Assembly (NCBI RefSeq): GCF_002157685.2 | Contig: NZ_AP026738.1 | Coordinates: forward strand, 4,030,001 to 4,094,000 | Reading direction: 5' to 3' | Length of the DNA stretch: 64,000 nt | From: Comamonas thiooxydans | GTDB taxonomy: Bacteria > Pseudomonadota > Gammaproteobacteria > Burkholderiales > Burkholderiaceae_C | Shown: positions 17,985 to 28,203 of the stretch, piece after piece | Position numbering within the stretch: position 1 is the stretch's first letter | How the letters are laid out: each line of letters opens with the position of its first letter | Position numbers and translations under genes: made by a program | Notes under the pieces: model-generated | Database searches by the model: none | What the model was told of the DNA's origin: nothing | Seen by the model: the letters and a program-made list of their open reading frames with translations, nothing else

Positions 17985-20900
17985 TCAGGCCTTGGTCAGC
18001 ATGGCATGCAGCTCTTGCACCGAGTGCACGTCCAGATTGCCGCGCATGGCCTTCATGCCTTCCACGGCGGCTTCCGCGCCGAAGATGGTGGTGAAGGTGG
18101 TCACACGTGCCAGCAGTGCGCTGGTACGGATCTGGCGCGAGTCGGCGATGGCGTTGCGGCGCTCTTCCACGGTGTTGATGACCAGGGCGATTTCGCCGTT
18201 CTTGATCATGTCCACGATGTGAGGGCGGCCTTCAGTCACCTTGTTGACCGCTTGCACTTCCAGGCCAGCTTCCGCAATCGCTGCAGCCGTACCGCGTGTA
18301 GCGCACAGGCTGTAGCCCATGGCAACCAGCTCCTTGGCCACGGCCACGGCACGGGTCTTGTCGTTGTTCTTCACCGACAGGAAGACCTTGCCCTCGGCAG
18401 GCAGGTGCACGCCAGCGCCCATCTGACTCTTCACAAAGGCTTCGCCAAAGGTCTTGCCCACGCCCATGACTTCACCGGTGGACTTCATCTCGGGGCCGAG
18501 GATGGTGTCCACACCAGGGAACTTCACGAACGGAAACACAGCTTCCTTGACGCTGAAGTAAGGCGGTGTGACTTCCTTGGTGATGCCCTGCTCGGCCAGC
18601 GTATCGCCGGCCATGCAGCGTGCAGCCACCTTGGCCAGTTGCACGCCAGTGGCCTTGGAGACGAAGGGCACGGTGCGCGAGGCACGGGGGTTCACTTCCA
18701 GCACGTAGATCACGTCCTGGCCGTCCGCTTCCTTGATGGCGAACTGCACGTTCATCAGGCCCACCACATGCAGGCCTTCGGCCATGGCTGCGGTCTGGCG
18801 CTTGATCTCAGCGACGGTTTCGGCCTTCAGGTAGTAAGGGGGCAGCGAGCAGGCGGAGTCACCGGAGTGAACGCCGGCTTGCTCGATGTGCTCCATCACG
18901 CCACCGATGTACACGGCACCGGTCTTGTCGCGCACGCAGTCCACGTCGCACTCGATGGCGTTGGACAGGAAGTGATCCAGCAGCACGGGAGAGTCGTTGG
19001 AGACCTTCACGGCTTCGCGCATGTAGCGCTCGAGGTCGCGCTGCTCGTGCACGATTTCCATGGCACGGCCGCCCAGCACATAGGAAGGACGCACCACCAG
19101 GGGGTAACCCAGGCCGGCAGCCTTTTCCAGGGCTTCGGCTTCGGTACGCGCAGTGGCGTTGGGAGGCTGGCGCAGACCCAGTTCGTTGAGCAGCTTCTGG
19201 AAGCGTTCGCGGTCCTCGGCGGCGTCGATCATGTCGGGCGTGGTGCCGATGATCTTCACGCCTTCGCGCTCCAGGCCCAGGGCCAGCTTCAGAGGCGTCT
19301 GGCCGCCGTACTGCACGATCACGCCTTCAGGCTGCTCCACGTCCACGATTTCCAGCACGTCTTCCAGCGTCAGGGGCTCGAAGTACAGGCGATCGGAAGT
19401 GTCGTAGTCGGTGGACACGGTCTCGGGGTTGCAGTTAACCATGATGGTTTCGTATCCATCTTCGCGCATGGCCATGGCGGCGTGCACGCAGCAATAGTCA
19501 AACTCGATGCCCTGGCCGATACGGTTCGGGCCACCGCCCAGCACCATGATCTTCTTCTTGTCCGTGGGAGCTGCTTCGCACTCTTCGTCATACGTGGAGT
19601 ACATGTATGCGGTGTTGGAAGCGAACTCGGCCGCGCAGGTGTCCACGCGCTTGAACACGGGGCGCACTTTCAGCGCCTTGCGCGCTTCGCGCACGGCCTT
19701 GTCGCTGGTGTGCAGCAGCTTGGCCAGGCGGCGATCGGAGAAGCCCTTTTGCTTGAGGGCGCGCAGGGTCTGGGCATCCAGAGCCGCCAGAGCACCCTCG
19801 CCCTTTTCTTCGTACAGCTTGTCCAGGTCGAGTTCGATCTTGACGATCTCTTCGATCTGCACCAGGAACCACTTGTCGATCTTGGTGATGTTGTGCACTT
19901 CGTCCAGCGACCAGCCGGCAGCGAAAGCGTCGCCCACGTACCAGATGCGGTCGGGACCGGGCTCGCCCAGTTCCTTTTCCAGGATTTCGCGGTCCTGGGT
20001 CTTTTCGTTCATGCCGTCCACGCCCACTTCCAGGCCGCGCAAGGCCTTCTGGAAGGACTCCTGGAAGGTACGGCCGATGGCCATCACTTCGCCCACGGAC
20101 TTCATCTGTGTGGTCAGGCGGTTGTCGGCAGCGGGGAACTTCTCGAAGGCGAAACGCGGGATCTTGGTGACCACGTAGTCGATCGAGGGCTCGAACGAAG
20201 CGGGGGTCTTGCCGCCGGTGATTTCGTTCTTGAGCTCATCCAGCGTGAAGCCCACGGCCAGCTTGGCAGCGATCTTGGCGATGGGGAAACCCGTGGCCTT
20301 GGAGGCCAGTGCCGAGGAACGCGAGACGCGGGGGTTCATCTCGATGACGATCATGCGACCGTCCTTGGGATTCACCGAGAACTGCACGTTGGAGCCGCCC
20401 GTGTCCACACCGATTTCGCGCAGAACGGCCAGAGATGCGTTACGCATGATCTGGTATTCCTTGTCGGTCAGTGTCTGGGCCGGCGCCACGGTGATGGAGT
20501 CACCGGTGTGCACGCCCATGGGGTCCAGGTTTTCGATGGAGCAGACGATGATGCAGTTGTCGGCGGTGTCGCGCACCACTTCCATCTCGTACTCTTTCCA
20601 GCCCAGCAGGGATTCTTCGATCAGCAGCTCGTTGGTGGGCGAAGCCTCCAGACCGCGCTTGCAGATGGTTTCGAATTCCTCGGGGTTGTAGGCAATGCCG
20701 CCGCCGGTGCCGCCCAGCGTGAAGCTGGGGCGGATGACGGTGGGGAAGCCCATCTGCTTTTGCACGGCCCAGGCTTCGTCCATGGAGTGGGCGATGCCGG
20801 AGCGCGCGGAGCCCAGACCGATCTTGGTCATGGCGTCCTTGAACTTCAGACGGTCTTCGGCCTTGTCGATGGCTTCGGGCTTGGCACCGATCAGCTCGAC

Positions 20901-21236
20901 CTTGTACTTGTCCAGCACGCCGTTCTTCCACAGGTCCAGCGCGCAGTTCAGCGCGGTCTGGCCGCCCATGGTGGGCAGGATGGCATCGGGACGCTCCTTG
21001 GCAATGATCTTCTCGACCGTCTGCCAGGTGATGGGCTCGATGTAGGTGACGTCGGCCGTGGCCGGGTCGGTCATGATCGTGGCGGGGTTGCTGTTGATCA
21101 GGATGACCTTGTAACCCTCTTCGCGCAGGGCCTTGCAGGCCTGCACGCCAGAGTAGTCAAACTCGCAGGCCTGACCGATCACGATGGGACCGGCGCCAAT
21201 GATCAGAATGCTTTTAAGGTCGTTGCGCTTAGGCAT
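17985..21236 (-). CDS. carB: Carbamoyl-phosphate synthase large subunit
   Basis: A 1083-residue enzyme making carbamoyl phosphate for both arginine and pyrimidine synthesis. Two homologous ATP-grasp halves are visible: the first from [20 protein letters not shown] with [13 protein letters not shown] near residue 170, the second from [20 protein letters not shown] near residue 565 with [14 protein letters not shown]. An oligomerisation linker lies between them. The last 140 residues form the MGS-like allosteric domain ([20 protein letters not shown]). Its start overlaps the carA stop by 8 nt, indicating coupled translation. Confidence 0.99.
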   Translation of the reverse strand: MPKRNDLKSILIIGAGPIVIGQACEFDYSGVQACKALREEGYKVILINSNPATIMTDPATADVTYIEPITWQTVEKIIAKERPDAILPTMGGQTALNCALDLWKNGVLDKYKVELIGAKPEAIDKAEDRLKFKDAMTKIGLGSARSGIAHSMDEAWAVQKQMGFPTVIRPSFTLGGTGGGIAYNPEEFETICKRGLEASPTNELLIEESLLGWKEYEMEVVRDTADNCIIVCSIENLDPMGVHTGDSITVAPAQTLTDKEYQIMRNASLAVLREIGVDTGGSNVQFSVNPKDGRMIVIEMNPRVSRSSALASKATGFPIAKIAAKLAVGFTLDELKNEITGGKTPASFEPSIDYVVTKIPRFAFEKFPAADNRLTTQMKSVGEVMAIGRTFQESFQKALRGLEVGVDGMNEKTQDREILEKELGEPGPDRIWYVGDAFAAGWSLDEVHNITKIDKWFLVQIEEIVKIELDLDKLYEEKGEGALAALDAQTLRALKQKGFSDRRLAKLLHTSDKAVREARKALKVRPVFKRVDTCAAEFASNTAYMYSTYDEECEAAPTDKKKIMVLGGGPNRIGQGIEFDYCCVHAAMAMREDGYETIMVNCNPETVSTDYDTSDRLYFEPLTLEDVLEIVDVEQPEGVIVQYGGQTPLKLALGLEREGVKIIGTTPDMIDAAEDRERFQKLLNELGLRQPPNATARTEAEALEKAAGLGYPLVVRPSYVLGGRAMEIVHEQRDLERYMREAVKVSNDSPVLLDHFLSNAIECDVDCVRDKTGAVYIGGVMEHIEQAGVHSGDSACSLPPYYLKAETVAEIKRQTAAMAEGLHVVGLMNVQFAIKEADGQDVIYVLEVNPRASRTVPFVSKATGVQLAKVAARCMAGDTLAEQGITKEVTPPYFSVKEAVFPFVKFPGVDTILGPEMKSTGEVMGVGKTFGEAFVKSQMGAGVHLPAEGKVFLSVKNNDKTRAVAVAKELVAMGYSLCATRGTAAAIAEAGLEVQAVNKVTEGRPHIVDMIKNGEIALVINTVEERRNAIADSRQIRTSALLARVTTFTTIFGAEAAVEGMKAMRGNLDVHSVQELHAMLTKA

Positions 21237-22401
21237 TGTTGTGTTTCTCCATCAGCGCTGTGAAGCGGTCAAACAGATAGCCGATATCGTTGGGGCCGGG
21301 CGATGCTTCGGGGTGACCCTGGAAGCAGAAGGCAGGCACATCGGTGCGCTCCAGACCTTGCAGCGTGCCGTCGAACAGGCTGATGTGCGTGGCGCGGGCA
21401 TTGGCGGGCAGCGACTCGATCTCCACCGCAAAACCGTGGTTCTGGCTGGTGATGCTGACGTGACCGGTGTCCAGGTCCTTGACGGGGTGGTTGGCACCGT
21501 GATGGCTGTTCTGCATCTTGAAGGTCTTGGCACCGGAGGCCAGAGCCATGATCTGGTGACCCAGGCAGATGCCGAACAGAGGCTTCCTGGCGGCCATGAT
21601 CTCTTGCACAGCGGCAATGGCGTAGTCGCAAGGCTCTGGGTCGCCAGGGCCGTTGGACAGGAACACGCCATCCGGATTCAGGGCCAGCACATCCTTGGCA
21701 GGCGTCTGGGCGGGCACCACGGTCACGTCGCAGCCGCGCTCGGCCAGCATGCGCAGAATGTTCTTCTTCACGCCGAAGTCATAGGCCACGACCTTGAACC
21801 TGGGCGCTTCGAGCTTGCCGTAGCCTTCGCCCAGCTTCCACTCGGTCTCGGTCCAGGGATAGGACTTGTCGGTGGTCACGACCTTGGCCAGATCCAGACC
21901 CTTCATGCTGGGTGCGGCCTTGGCTGCGGCGATGGCCTCGTCGATCCTGGCCTGGGTGACTTCCTCACCAGCGGCCAGACCCACGATTGCGCCGTTCTGC
22001 GCGCCGTGATCACGCAGCAGTCGCGTGAGCTTGCGGGTGTCGATGTTGGCGATGGCGACGGTCTTACCTTCGGTCAGGTACTCGGACAGCGTCTGGGTGC
22101 TTCGGAAGTTGCTGGCCAGCAAAGGCAGGTTCTTGATGATGAGACCTGCGGCATGGATCTTGTCAGCTTCGACGTCTTCAGGATTGACACCGTAGTTGCC
22201 GATGTGCGGATACGTGAGCGTCACGATCTGCTGGCAATAGCTGGGGTCTGTGAGGATTTCCTGGTAGCCGGTCAGCGAAGTGTTGAAAACGACTTCGCCA
22301 ACAGTGGTGCCTTGCGCACCAATCGAGTTGCCAATAAAGACCGTGCCGTCTGCGAGCGCCAGAATGGCGGATGGGAAATTTCCCTTGAGAGACAAAAGCA
22401 C
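21229..22401 (-). CDS. carA: Carbamoyl-phosphate synthase small (glutaminase) subunit
   Basis: A 390-residue class I glutamine amidotransferase that feeds ammonia to CarB. The N-terminal domain starts [21 protein letters not shown]. The catalytic Cys is in [12 protein letters not shown], and the His/Glu pair in [14 protein letters not shown] chose GTG at 22401 because CCGGAG lies 7 nt upstream. An in-frame ATG at 22437 would place that site inside the gene and overlap the leader ORF described separately. It is the first gene of carAB. Confidence 0.98.
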   Translation of the reverse strand: MLLSLKGNFPSAILALADGTVFIGNSIGAQGTTVGEVVFNTSLTGYQEILTDPSYCQQIVTLTYPHIGNYGVNPEDVEADKIHAAGLIIKNLPLLASNFRSTQTLSEYLTEGKTVAIANIDTRKLTRLLRDHGAQNGAIVGLAAGEEVTQARIDEAIAAAKAAPSMKGLDLAKVVTTDKSYPWTETEWKLGEGYGKLEAPRFKVVAYDFGVKKNILRMLAERGCDVTVVPAQTPAKDVLALNPDGVFLSNGPGDPEPCDYAIAAVQEIMAARKPLFGICLGHQIMALASGAKTFKMQNSHHGANHPVKDLDTGHVSITSQNHGFAVEIESLPANARATHISLFDGTLQGLERTDVPAFCFQGHPEASPGPNDIGYLFDRFTALMEKHNNA

Positions 22402-22417
22402 TGGGTTCTCCGGTTTT

Positions 22418-22465
22418 TTAATTACGGTTACGCCCAACGAAGCCCCGGCGTGTGCGCTGGGACAT
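22418..22465 (-). CDS. Putative 15-residue arginine-rich leader peptide of carAB
   Basis: The ATG at 22465 opens [15 protein letters not shown] and ends with TAA at 22418-22420, only 16 nt before the carA GTG. Five of 15 residues are Arg. Within the same RNA, CCCAGCG and CGUUGGG can pair to form a hairpin across the leader ORF. CarAB makes a precursor of arginine, so an arginine-sensing leader is an attractive inference. The ribosome-binding site is weak, and chance cannot be excluded for so short an ORF. Confidence 0.4.
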   Translation of the reverse strand: MSQRTRRGFVGRNRN

Positions 22466-22530
22466 TTGTGTCTGCAGGGAATGGCGAGGAAGCGTCGCTA
22501 GGCGTATGAAGGAATGCTTGAAAGCCGCCC

Positions 22531-22560
22531 ATTATAGGCTCTCTCCGCTTCACCCCTTTG
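22531..22560 (-). promoter_or_regulatory. Candidate carAB promoter
   Basis: On the minus strand a perfect TATAAT lies at 22531-22536. It is about 65 nt upstream of the leader ORF start and 130 nt upstream of carA. The -35 region is poor (GGGTGA-like at 17-18 bp spacing), so an activator may be needed. Confidence 0.45.
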
Positions 22561-22573
22561 AAGCGCCCCGGGA

Positions 22574-23365
22574 TTACCCTCTACGGCGTAGCATGCTTAC
22601 GCTGCTCGCATGCAGGCAGATCGCGGCTGCAGCGGCCACATTGAGTGACTCCTCACCTCCGGGCTGCGCAATGCTGATGCGGTGCCGCGCCATCTCCATC
22701 AGCGCCTCGCCCACGCCCTGCCCTTCATGGCCCATGGCCCAGGCACAGGGCCATGGCAGATCGGCCTCATGGATCAATGTCCCCTGATGGGAGCTGGTCA
22801 CTACCAGGGGGACTTGCAGGCCTTGCACCTCATCGACCGAGGCCGCCTCGACCAGATGCAGGCCGAAGTGAGCCCCCATTCCGGCGCGCAGCACCTTCTG
22901 ACTCCACAGTGCGGCCGTGCCCTTGAGCGCCACGATCTGGGTAAAACCAAAGGCCGCAGCACTGCGCAAGATACTGCCTACATTGCCGGCATCCTGGACG
23001 CGGTCCAGCACCACGGTGGCAACGCCCGGCTGCACCTGCACACCCGCATCCCAGTCCATCACATAGCCCATGCGGGCAGGAGATTCCAGACTGCTGATCT
23101 CGTCGAACAAGGCATCGGCCAGCACCACGACCTTGCTGGCCGCCAGCACCCACTCTTCGGGCGCCTGAGGCCAGAACGACTGCGCAAACACCGCCACCTT
23201 GGGCTTGAGACCGCGCACCAGGGCCGCACGGCAAAGATGATCGCCTTCCAGCCAGACCTGGCCCTGCTTGCGGTAGGCCGTGCTGTCCTGGGACAGGCGG
23301 CGCAGTTCTTTGACGAAAGCGTTGTCACGCGAATGAATATCCGTGACCTGGGGGCGTGCAGCCAT
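22574..23365 (-). CDS. TrmH/SpoU-family RNA 2'-O-methyltransferase
   Basis: A 263-residue SPOUT enzyme. The N-terminal RNA-binding domain (HSRDNAFVKELRRLSQDSTAYRKQGQVWLEGDHL) resembles the substrate-binding part of rRNA methyltransferases. The knotted catalytic domain shows motif 1 DRVQDAGNVGSILRSAAAFG (N and R conserved), motif 2 MGHEGQGVGEAL and motif 3 SLNVAAAAAICLH. The target nucleotide cannot be read from sequence; 23S rRNA is likely by family. The start MAARPQVTDIHSRDN follows GAGG. It is downstream of rnhB, as in many betaproteobacteria. Confidence 0.9.
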   Translation of the reverse strand: MAARPQVTDIHSRDNAFVKELRRLSQDSTAYRKQGQVWLEGDHLCRAALVRGLKPKVAVFAQSFWPQAPEEWVLAASKVVVLADALFDEISSLESPARMGYVMDWDAGVQVQPGVATVVLDRVQDAGNVGSILRSAAAFGFTQIVALKGTAALWSQKVLRAGMGAHFGLHLVEAASVDEVQGLQVPLVVTSSHQGTLIHEADLPWPCAWAMGHEGQGVGEALMEMARHRISIAQPGGEESLNVAAAAAICLHASSVSMLRRRG

Positions 23366-23493
23366 GTCGACCTCTGAGAAAAAACAAAAACCCGGCATGC
23401 AAGCGCCTGACCGAGCTTGAAACAAGAAGATAGAACGCCCGAGGCGGCCCTGCACCGCACTCGGGAATGCAGACAATGTCTATCAGGCGCGCA

Positions 23494-24225
23494 TCAGACG
23501 TAGAGCGATGCCTGCGACATCAGCAGGCTGGATGTCACACCCGACAGCCCGGTCTCGCACAGCACAGGCTGCGCCGTGCCGCCTGCACACACCTGGCCGG
23601 CCTGCAGCACCTGAGCCACGGGGGCAAAGGAGCGCCTGTGCTCTGCCGTCGCACCATGGGCACGCAAGGCCTGCAGGTGCGCGGCCGTGCCATAGCCCTT
23701 GTGGCCAGCAAAGCCATACTGCGGGTACTGGGCATCCAGGCGTTCGCACCAGCGGTCGCGCGTGACCTTGGCCAAAATGGACGCAGCAGAAATGGCCTGC
23801 ACCAGCGAGTCCCCCTTGACGATGGCCTCGGCCTGCACATCGATCTGCGGCAGCTGGTTGCCATCCACCAGCACCAGCACGGGCTTGAGACGCAAGCCCA
23901 TCACCGCGCGACGCATGGCCAGCAGCGTTGCCTTGAGGATGTTGATCTCGTCAATCTCCTGCACCGAGGCCTGCGCTATGCAAAAGCACAGCGCTTTGGC
24001 ACGGATTTCGTCATAGAGCACCTCGCGGCGGTTGGCCGTGAGCTTCTTGGAGTCGTTAAGCCCGGCAATGGGCTTCAGATCGTCCAGGATGACGGCGGCA
24101 GCCACCACCGGACCAGCCAGCGGGCCGCGCCCTGCCTCATCCACCCCTGCGACCAGCCCGGGCGGATGCCAGGGCAGGCAGCCTTGCTCAAGCAGCGGGG
24201 GTGGCAATGATTTTTTGGATCGCAT
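23494..24225 (-). CDS. rnhB: Ribonuclease HII
   Basis: A 243-residue type 2 RNase H that removes misincorporated ribonucleotides and RNA in RNA-DNA hybrids. Catalytic acidic residues are in [15 protein letters not shown] (Asp-Glu), VLVDGNQLP and [15 protein letters not shown]. The C terminus carries about 30 extra residues after the family's usual end (SFAPVAQV). The start [10 protein letters not shown] overlaps the end of lpxB by 38 nt. Overlapping lpxB-rnhB is a common arrangement. Confidence 0.96.
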   Translation of the reverse strand: MRSKKSLPPPLLEQGCLPWHPPGLVAGVDEAGRGPLAGPVVAAAVILDDLKPIAGLNDSKKLTANRREVLYDEIRAKALCFCIAQASVQEIDEINILKATLLAMRRAVMGLRLKPVLVLVDGNQLPQIDVQAEAIVKGDSLVQAISAASILAKVTRDRWCERLDAQYPQYGFAGHKGYGTAAHLQALRAHGATAEHRRSFAPVAQVLQAGQVCAGGTAQPVLCETGLSGVTSSLLMSQASLYV

Positions 24226-25399
24226 GGGCAGCCAGTTCGGCGGTATCGCGGCGCAGTTCGTGATGTAGCGCGGTGAAGCGCTCAACCAGCGCTTCAATGG
24301 TGGCAGGAGAATCCTGGCTGGCTCTAAGCCAACCCAGTGCGGCCTGGGCCAGCGCCTCGGGTGTTGCCGCATCCTGCAGCAGCTCGGGCACGACAAAATC
24401 GCCGCACAGAATATTGGGCAGCCCCACCCAGGGCTGCAGCTGTTTGCGCTTCATCAGGCGCCAGCTCCAGGGATGCATGCTGTAGCTGATGACCATGGGG
24501 CGCTTGTAGAGCGCCGCCTCCAGCGTGGCGGTGCCGCTGGCAATCAGCGTGCAGTCGCAGGCTGCCAGCACATCGTGGGACTGGCCCTTGACGATGAGAC
24601 ATTTGCCCTGCATGCCGGCCTCGGCCGCAATGCGCTGCACCTCTTCGTACAGCGAAGGCACGGCAGGCACGACGATGCGGGTCTGGGGCAATGCCTTCTG
24701 GACCAGCGCTGCCGCCTTGAAAAAGCCCGAGGCAATGTAGCGCACCTCGGAGCGGCGGCTGCCAGGCAGCAAGGCCAGCACCAGCCCCTCTTCGGCCAGA
24801 CCCAGGCGCGCACGCGCGGCGGCTCTATCAGGATGCAACGGAATCACCTGCGCCAGCGGATGACCGACGTAGGTGGCTTCGATGCCATGCTGAGCCAGCA
24901 GTTCGGGCTCGAACGGGAAGATACACAGCACATGGTCGGCCGCGCGGCGGATTTTCTCCACACGATCGGCACGCCAGGCCCAGATCGACGGGCAGACAAA
25001 GTGCACGGTCTTGACTCCGGCTTCACGCAAGCTGGTTTCCAGCCCCAGATTGAAGTCGGGGGCATCCACACCGACGAAGACCGAGGGCGGATGCGCAATC
25101 AGGCGCTGACGCAGCCTTTTGCGAATACCGAGCAACTCGGCCACGCGCGCCAGTACTTCCCAGCTGTAACCGTGCACGGCCAGGCGCTCTGACTGCCACC
25201 AAGCATCGAAGCCGCGCTCCTGCATTCTGTCGCCGCCTATGCCCATGGAGCTCGCATCGGGCCAGCGCTGACGAAGACCGTCCAGCAACAGCGAAGCCAG
25301 CAGATCGCCAGAGGCCTCGCCTGCCACCATGGCAATGCTGGGCGCTACGGAGTCTGCAGCAGCTTGCGCTTGCTTATTGGGCATTTCAGGGCTATTCAC
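24188..25399 (-). CDS. lpxB: Lipid-A-disaccharide synthase
   Basis: A 403-residue GT-B glycosyltransferase (GT19) that condenses UDP-diacylglucosamine with lipid X. The start of the fold is [22 protein letters not shown]. The conserved centre includes [27 protein letters not shown] and [16 protein letters not shown]. An interfacial basic/hydrophobic segment ([21 protein letters not shown]) fits peripheral inner-membrane attachment. It follows lpxA by 35 bp. Confidence 0.98.
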   Translation of the reverse strand: MNSPEMPNKQAQAAADSVAPSIAMVAGEASGDLLASLLLDGLRQRWPDASSMGIGGDRMQERGFDAWWQSERLAVHGYSWEVLARVAELLGIRKRLRQRLIAHPPSVFVGVDAPDFNLGLETSLREAGVKTVHFVCPSIWAWRADRVEKIRRAADHVLCIFPFEPELLAQHGIEATYVGHPLAQVIPLHPDRAAARARLGLAEEGLVLALLPGSRRSEVRYIASGFFKAAALVQKALPQTRIVVPAVPSLYEEVQRIAAEAGMQGKCLIVKGQSHDVLAACDCTLIASGTATLEAALYKRPMVISYSMHPWSWRLMKRKQLQPWVGLPNILCGDFVVPELLQDAATPEALAQAALGWLRASQDSPATIEALVERFTALHHELRRDTAELAAHAIQKIIATPAA

Positions 25400-25434
25400 G
25401 ACTCAAATCCAGATGGAGACAGCGCAAGCTGCTA

Positions 25435-26235
25435 TCAACGTGTGATGCCACTGGTTGCCGATGCCAGAAAGGACTGCATGAAGTCCACGTCCTGCACGGC
25501 TTCGGGCGTTGCCGACTTGATCGCATCCATGGCCGCGATGGCCTGCTCCAGCGTCAGACCCTGGCGGTACAGCAGCTTGTGCATCTCGCGCACCGCGGCA
25601 ATGCGTGCATCCGAGAAACCGCGGCGCTTGAGGCCGATCAGATTCACGCTGCGCGCGGCCAGCGGATTGCCGTCCACCGTCATGAAGGGCGGCACATCCT
25701 TGTTCACATGGGCCTGAAAGCCCACCATGGCGTGCGCGCCGATGCGCATGCGCTGCAGCACGCCGGTCAGCCCACCGATGGTCACCCAGTCGCCGACATG
25801 CACATGGCCTGCCAGCGTGGTGTTGTTCGCCAGCGTGGTCTGGTTGCCGATGATGCAGTCATGCGCGATGTGCACATAGGCCATGATCCAGTTGTCATTG
25901 CCGATGGTGGTCTCGCCGCGGTCCTGCGTGGTGCCCGTGTTGAATGTACAGAACTCGCGCACCGTGTTGCGATCACCGATCACCAGACGCGTGGGCTCGC
26001 CCGCATACTTCTTGTCCTGGGGCTGCGCACCCAGCGAAGCGAACTGGAAGATGTGGTTGCCTTCACCAATGGTGGTGTTGCCTTCGATCACGCAATGCGC
26101 GCCCACCTTGCTGCCGGCGCCAATGCGTACGCTGGGGCCGATGACGGCATACGGCCCCACCGACACCGAGGTGTCAAGCTGAGCCGCAGGGTCCACCACG
26201 GCGGTGGGATGAATCAAGCTCACAGCCGCCATCAA
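25435..26235 (-). CDS. lpxA: UDP-N-acetylglucosamine acyltransferase
   Basis: A 266-residue left-handed beta-helix acyltransferase for the first step of lipid A synthesis. About ten hexapeptide repeats occupy residues 10-190 ([36 protein letters not shown]). The catalytic His is in [12 protein letters not shown]. The C-terminal helical domain ends near the stop. It begins 3 bp after fabZ, with either of two adjacent ATG codons as start. Confidence 0.98.
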   Translation of the reverse strand: MMAAVSLIHPTAVVDPAAQLDTSVSVGPYAVIGPSVRIGAGSKVGAHCVIEGNTTIGEGNHIFQFASLGAQPQDKKYAGEPTRLVIGDRNTVREFCTFNTGTTQDRGETTIGNDNWIMAYVHIAHDCIIGNQTTLANNTTLAGHVHVGDWVTIGGLTGVLQRMRIGAHAMVGFQAHVNKDVPPFMTVDGNPLAARSVNLIGLKRRGFSDARIAAVREMHKLLYRQGLTLEQAIAAMDAIKSATPEAVQDVDFMQSFLASATSGITR

Positions 26236-26238
26236 CGC

Positions 26239-26682
26239 TTATCCCACGTGACGCATGGTGCACATCAGCTGGGCTTCAGCGGCCACTTCGCCATCCACGC
26301 TGGCGACGGCGTTGAACTTCCAGATGCCGCCGCGCACGCGGTCGATGGTAATCTCCAGAGCCAGCTGATCTCCCGGCACCACGGGGCGCTTGAAGCGTGC
26401 CGAGTCGATGCCCACGAAGTAGTAGATATTGTTTTCATCAGGCACCTGACCCATGGCGTCGAAGGCCAGCAAGCCGGCAGCCTGGGCCAGAGCTTCAAGA
26501 ATCAGCACGCCGGGCATGACCGGACGACCGGGGAAATGCCCGGTGAAGAACGGCTCGTTGAAGGTGACGTTCTTGATCGCCTTGATGCGCGTGTTGCGCT
26601 CAAGCTCCAGCACCCGGTCCACCAGAAGAAAGGGATAGCGGTGAGGCAGTTGCTTGAGAATTTCTTGAATATCCATCATCAA
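26239..26682 (-). CDS. fabZ: 3-hydroxyacyl-ACP dehydratase FabZ
   Basis: A 147-residue hot-dog-fold enzyme of fatty acid elongation. The catalytic His is in [15 protein letters not shown] and the Glu in [15 protein letters not shown], with the PGRPVMPG loop between them. It competes with LpxA and LpxD for 3-hydroxyacyl-ACP, which explains its place between lpxD and lpxA. It overlaps lpxD by 4 nt. Confidence 0.98.
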   Translation of the reverse strand: MMMDIQEILKQLPHRYPFLLVDRVLELERNTRIKAIKNVTFNEPFFTGHFPGRPVMPGVLILEALAQAAGLLAFDAMGQVPDENNIYYFVGIDSARFKRPVVPGDQLALEITIDRVRGGIWKFNAVASVDGEVAAEAQLMCTMRHVG

Positions 26683-27680
26683 TTTCCGTTGTTGCTTTGC
26701 CGGCCCTCTGCCAGCGCTTGTTCAAGCTTCTTGACCCGCTCCCGGAGCGTGTACAACTGCCTGAAGGTTGCAGCGTTCTTTTCCCATTGCTCGTTCTCTT
26801 GCAACGGAAAGATGCCTGTATAAAAACCTGCCTTGGGCAAGGAGCGAGTGACCATGGAGGTCGGCGAAATCACCGTGCCGTCCGCAATCGTCAAATGCCC
26901 CAGAATATTGGCAGCTCCACCAATCTGGCAGCGCTTGCCGATGCGCGCACTGCCGGCAATACCGGTATTGCCGGCAATCACCGTATGCGCACCAATGTGC
27001 ACATTGTGGGCAATCTGCACCAGATTATCGATCTTGACGCCATCTTCAATGACGGTGTCATCAAGTGCCCCACGATCCACGCAGGTGTTGGCGCCGATTT
27101 CCACATCGTTGCCGATGCGCACGGCCCCCAGTTGCTCTATCTTTTCCCATTGGCCCGCCGAGGGCGCGAAGCCGAAGCCGTCGGCACCGATGACCACACC
27201 GGGATGCAGAACGCAGCGCTCGCCCAGCACACAGCCCTGGCTGATGGTGACGCGCGATTTCAGCACCGTATCGGCACCGATGACCGCGCCTGCTTCCACC
27301 ACACATTGCGGCCCCACATAGGCACTTTCATGCACCTGGGCCGTGACATCCACCACCGCACTCGCATGGATGCCGCGTGGCCTGCAGCCCTGCTGGTGCG
27401 CCTTCCACCACTGGGTGGCACGCGCGAAATAGGCATAAGGATCGGCCGTGACAATGCAGGCGCCACGCTGCGCCGCTTCATCACGCATCGTCGGCGCCAC
27501 AATGACACAGGCCGCCTGTGAGGCGGCCAGTTGCTGGCGATAGCGGGGATTGCTTAAAAAGCTCAGATCACCGTGACCCGCAGAGTCCAGTGGAGCGATG
27601 CGCGAGATAGGCATCTCGCGCTCGCCGCCGATCAGTTCTCCACCGAGCGCATCGAGAATCTGTCCCAATAGAACGCTCAC
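26679..27680 (-). CDS. lpxD: UDP-3-O-acylglucosamine N-acyltransferase
   Basis: A 333-residue trimeric beta-helix acyltransferase for the third step of lipid A synthesis. It has an N-terminal uridine-binding domain (about residues 1-100) and then hexapeptide repeats from [18 protein letters not shown] onward. The catalytic His is in [14 protein letters not shown]. The C-terminal helix ([15 protein letters not shown]) likely binds acyl carrier protein. It follows skp by 16 bp. Confidence 0.98.
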   Translation of the reverse strand: MSVLLGQILDALGGELIGGEREMPISRIAPLDSAGHGDLSFLSNPRYRQQLAASQAACVIVAPTMRDEAAQRGACIVTADPYAYFARATQWWKAHQQGCRPRGIHASAVVDVTAQVHESAYVGPQCVVEAGAVIGADTVLKSRVTISQGCVLGERCVLHPGVVIGADGFGFAPSAGQWEKIEQLGAVRIGNDVEIGANTCVDRGALDDTVIEDGVKIDNLVQIAHNVHIGAHTVIAGNTGIAGSARIGKRCQIGGAANILGHLTIADGTVISPTSMVTRSLPKAGFYTGIFPLQENEQWEKNAATFRQLYTLRERVKKLEQALAEGRQSNNGN

Positions 27681-27696
27681 AAAAGTATCCTTGGGA

Positions 27697-28203
27697 TTAC
27701 TTTGCGCCGTTCAGGGCCTTGATGACCTTGTCGGTGATATCAAACTTGGGGTTGATATACACGGCCTCTTGCAGGATGACGTCGTACTTTTCAGTCTCGG
27801 CCACTTGCTTGACAACCTTGTTCGCACGATCCAGCACGGTGGCCAGCTCTTCGTTCTTGCGAGCGTTCAGGTCTTCCTGGAATTCACGGCGCTTGCGCTG
27901 GAATTCACGATCCTGATCCACCAGCTGACGCTGGCGCGAAGCACGCTGACTCTCGGACATGGTGGTAGCTTCACGCTCGAACTTGTCCGAGGCGTTCTTC
28001 AAGGAATTGCCCTGATCGACCAAATCCTTTTCACGCTTAGAAAACTCCTGCTCAAGCTTGGCTTGGGCAGCCTTGGCAGCGGATGCCTCACGGAAGATAC
28101 GATCCGTGTTCACAAAACCGGCCTTGAATTCCTGTGCATGCGCAGAGACGGCCATGGCGCCAAGCAGCACAGCCAAAGAAAGATGGCTAGAGAGAGATTT
28201 CAT
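27697..28203 (-). CDS. skp: Skp/OmpH periplasmic chaperone
   Basis: A 168-residue protein with a signal peptide (residues 1-23, hydrophobic [12 protein letters not shown] then AHA cleavage). The rest is long helices rich in Glu, Lys, Gln and Arg ([38 protein letters not shown]), the coiled-coil tentacles of Skp. It keeps unfolded outer-membrane proteins soluble on the way to BamA. Its start ATG overlaps the bamA stop by one nucleotide (TAATG). Confidence 0.95.
   Translation of the reverse strand: MKSLSSHLSLAVLLGAMAVSAHAQEFKAGFVNTDRIFREASAAKAAQAKLEQEFSKREKDLVDQGNSLKNASDKFEREATTMSESQRASRQRQLVDQDREFQRKRREFQEDLNARKNEELATVLDRANKVVKQVAETEKYDVILQEAVYINPKFDITDKVIKALNGAK

Noticed and set aside
18006..21263. 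1085-codon plus-strand open frame
   Set aside because: It lies wholly opposite carB and reads as His/Gly/Leu-rich filler caused by GC-rich codon use on the other strand.
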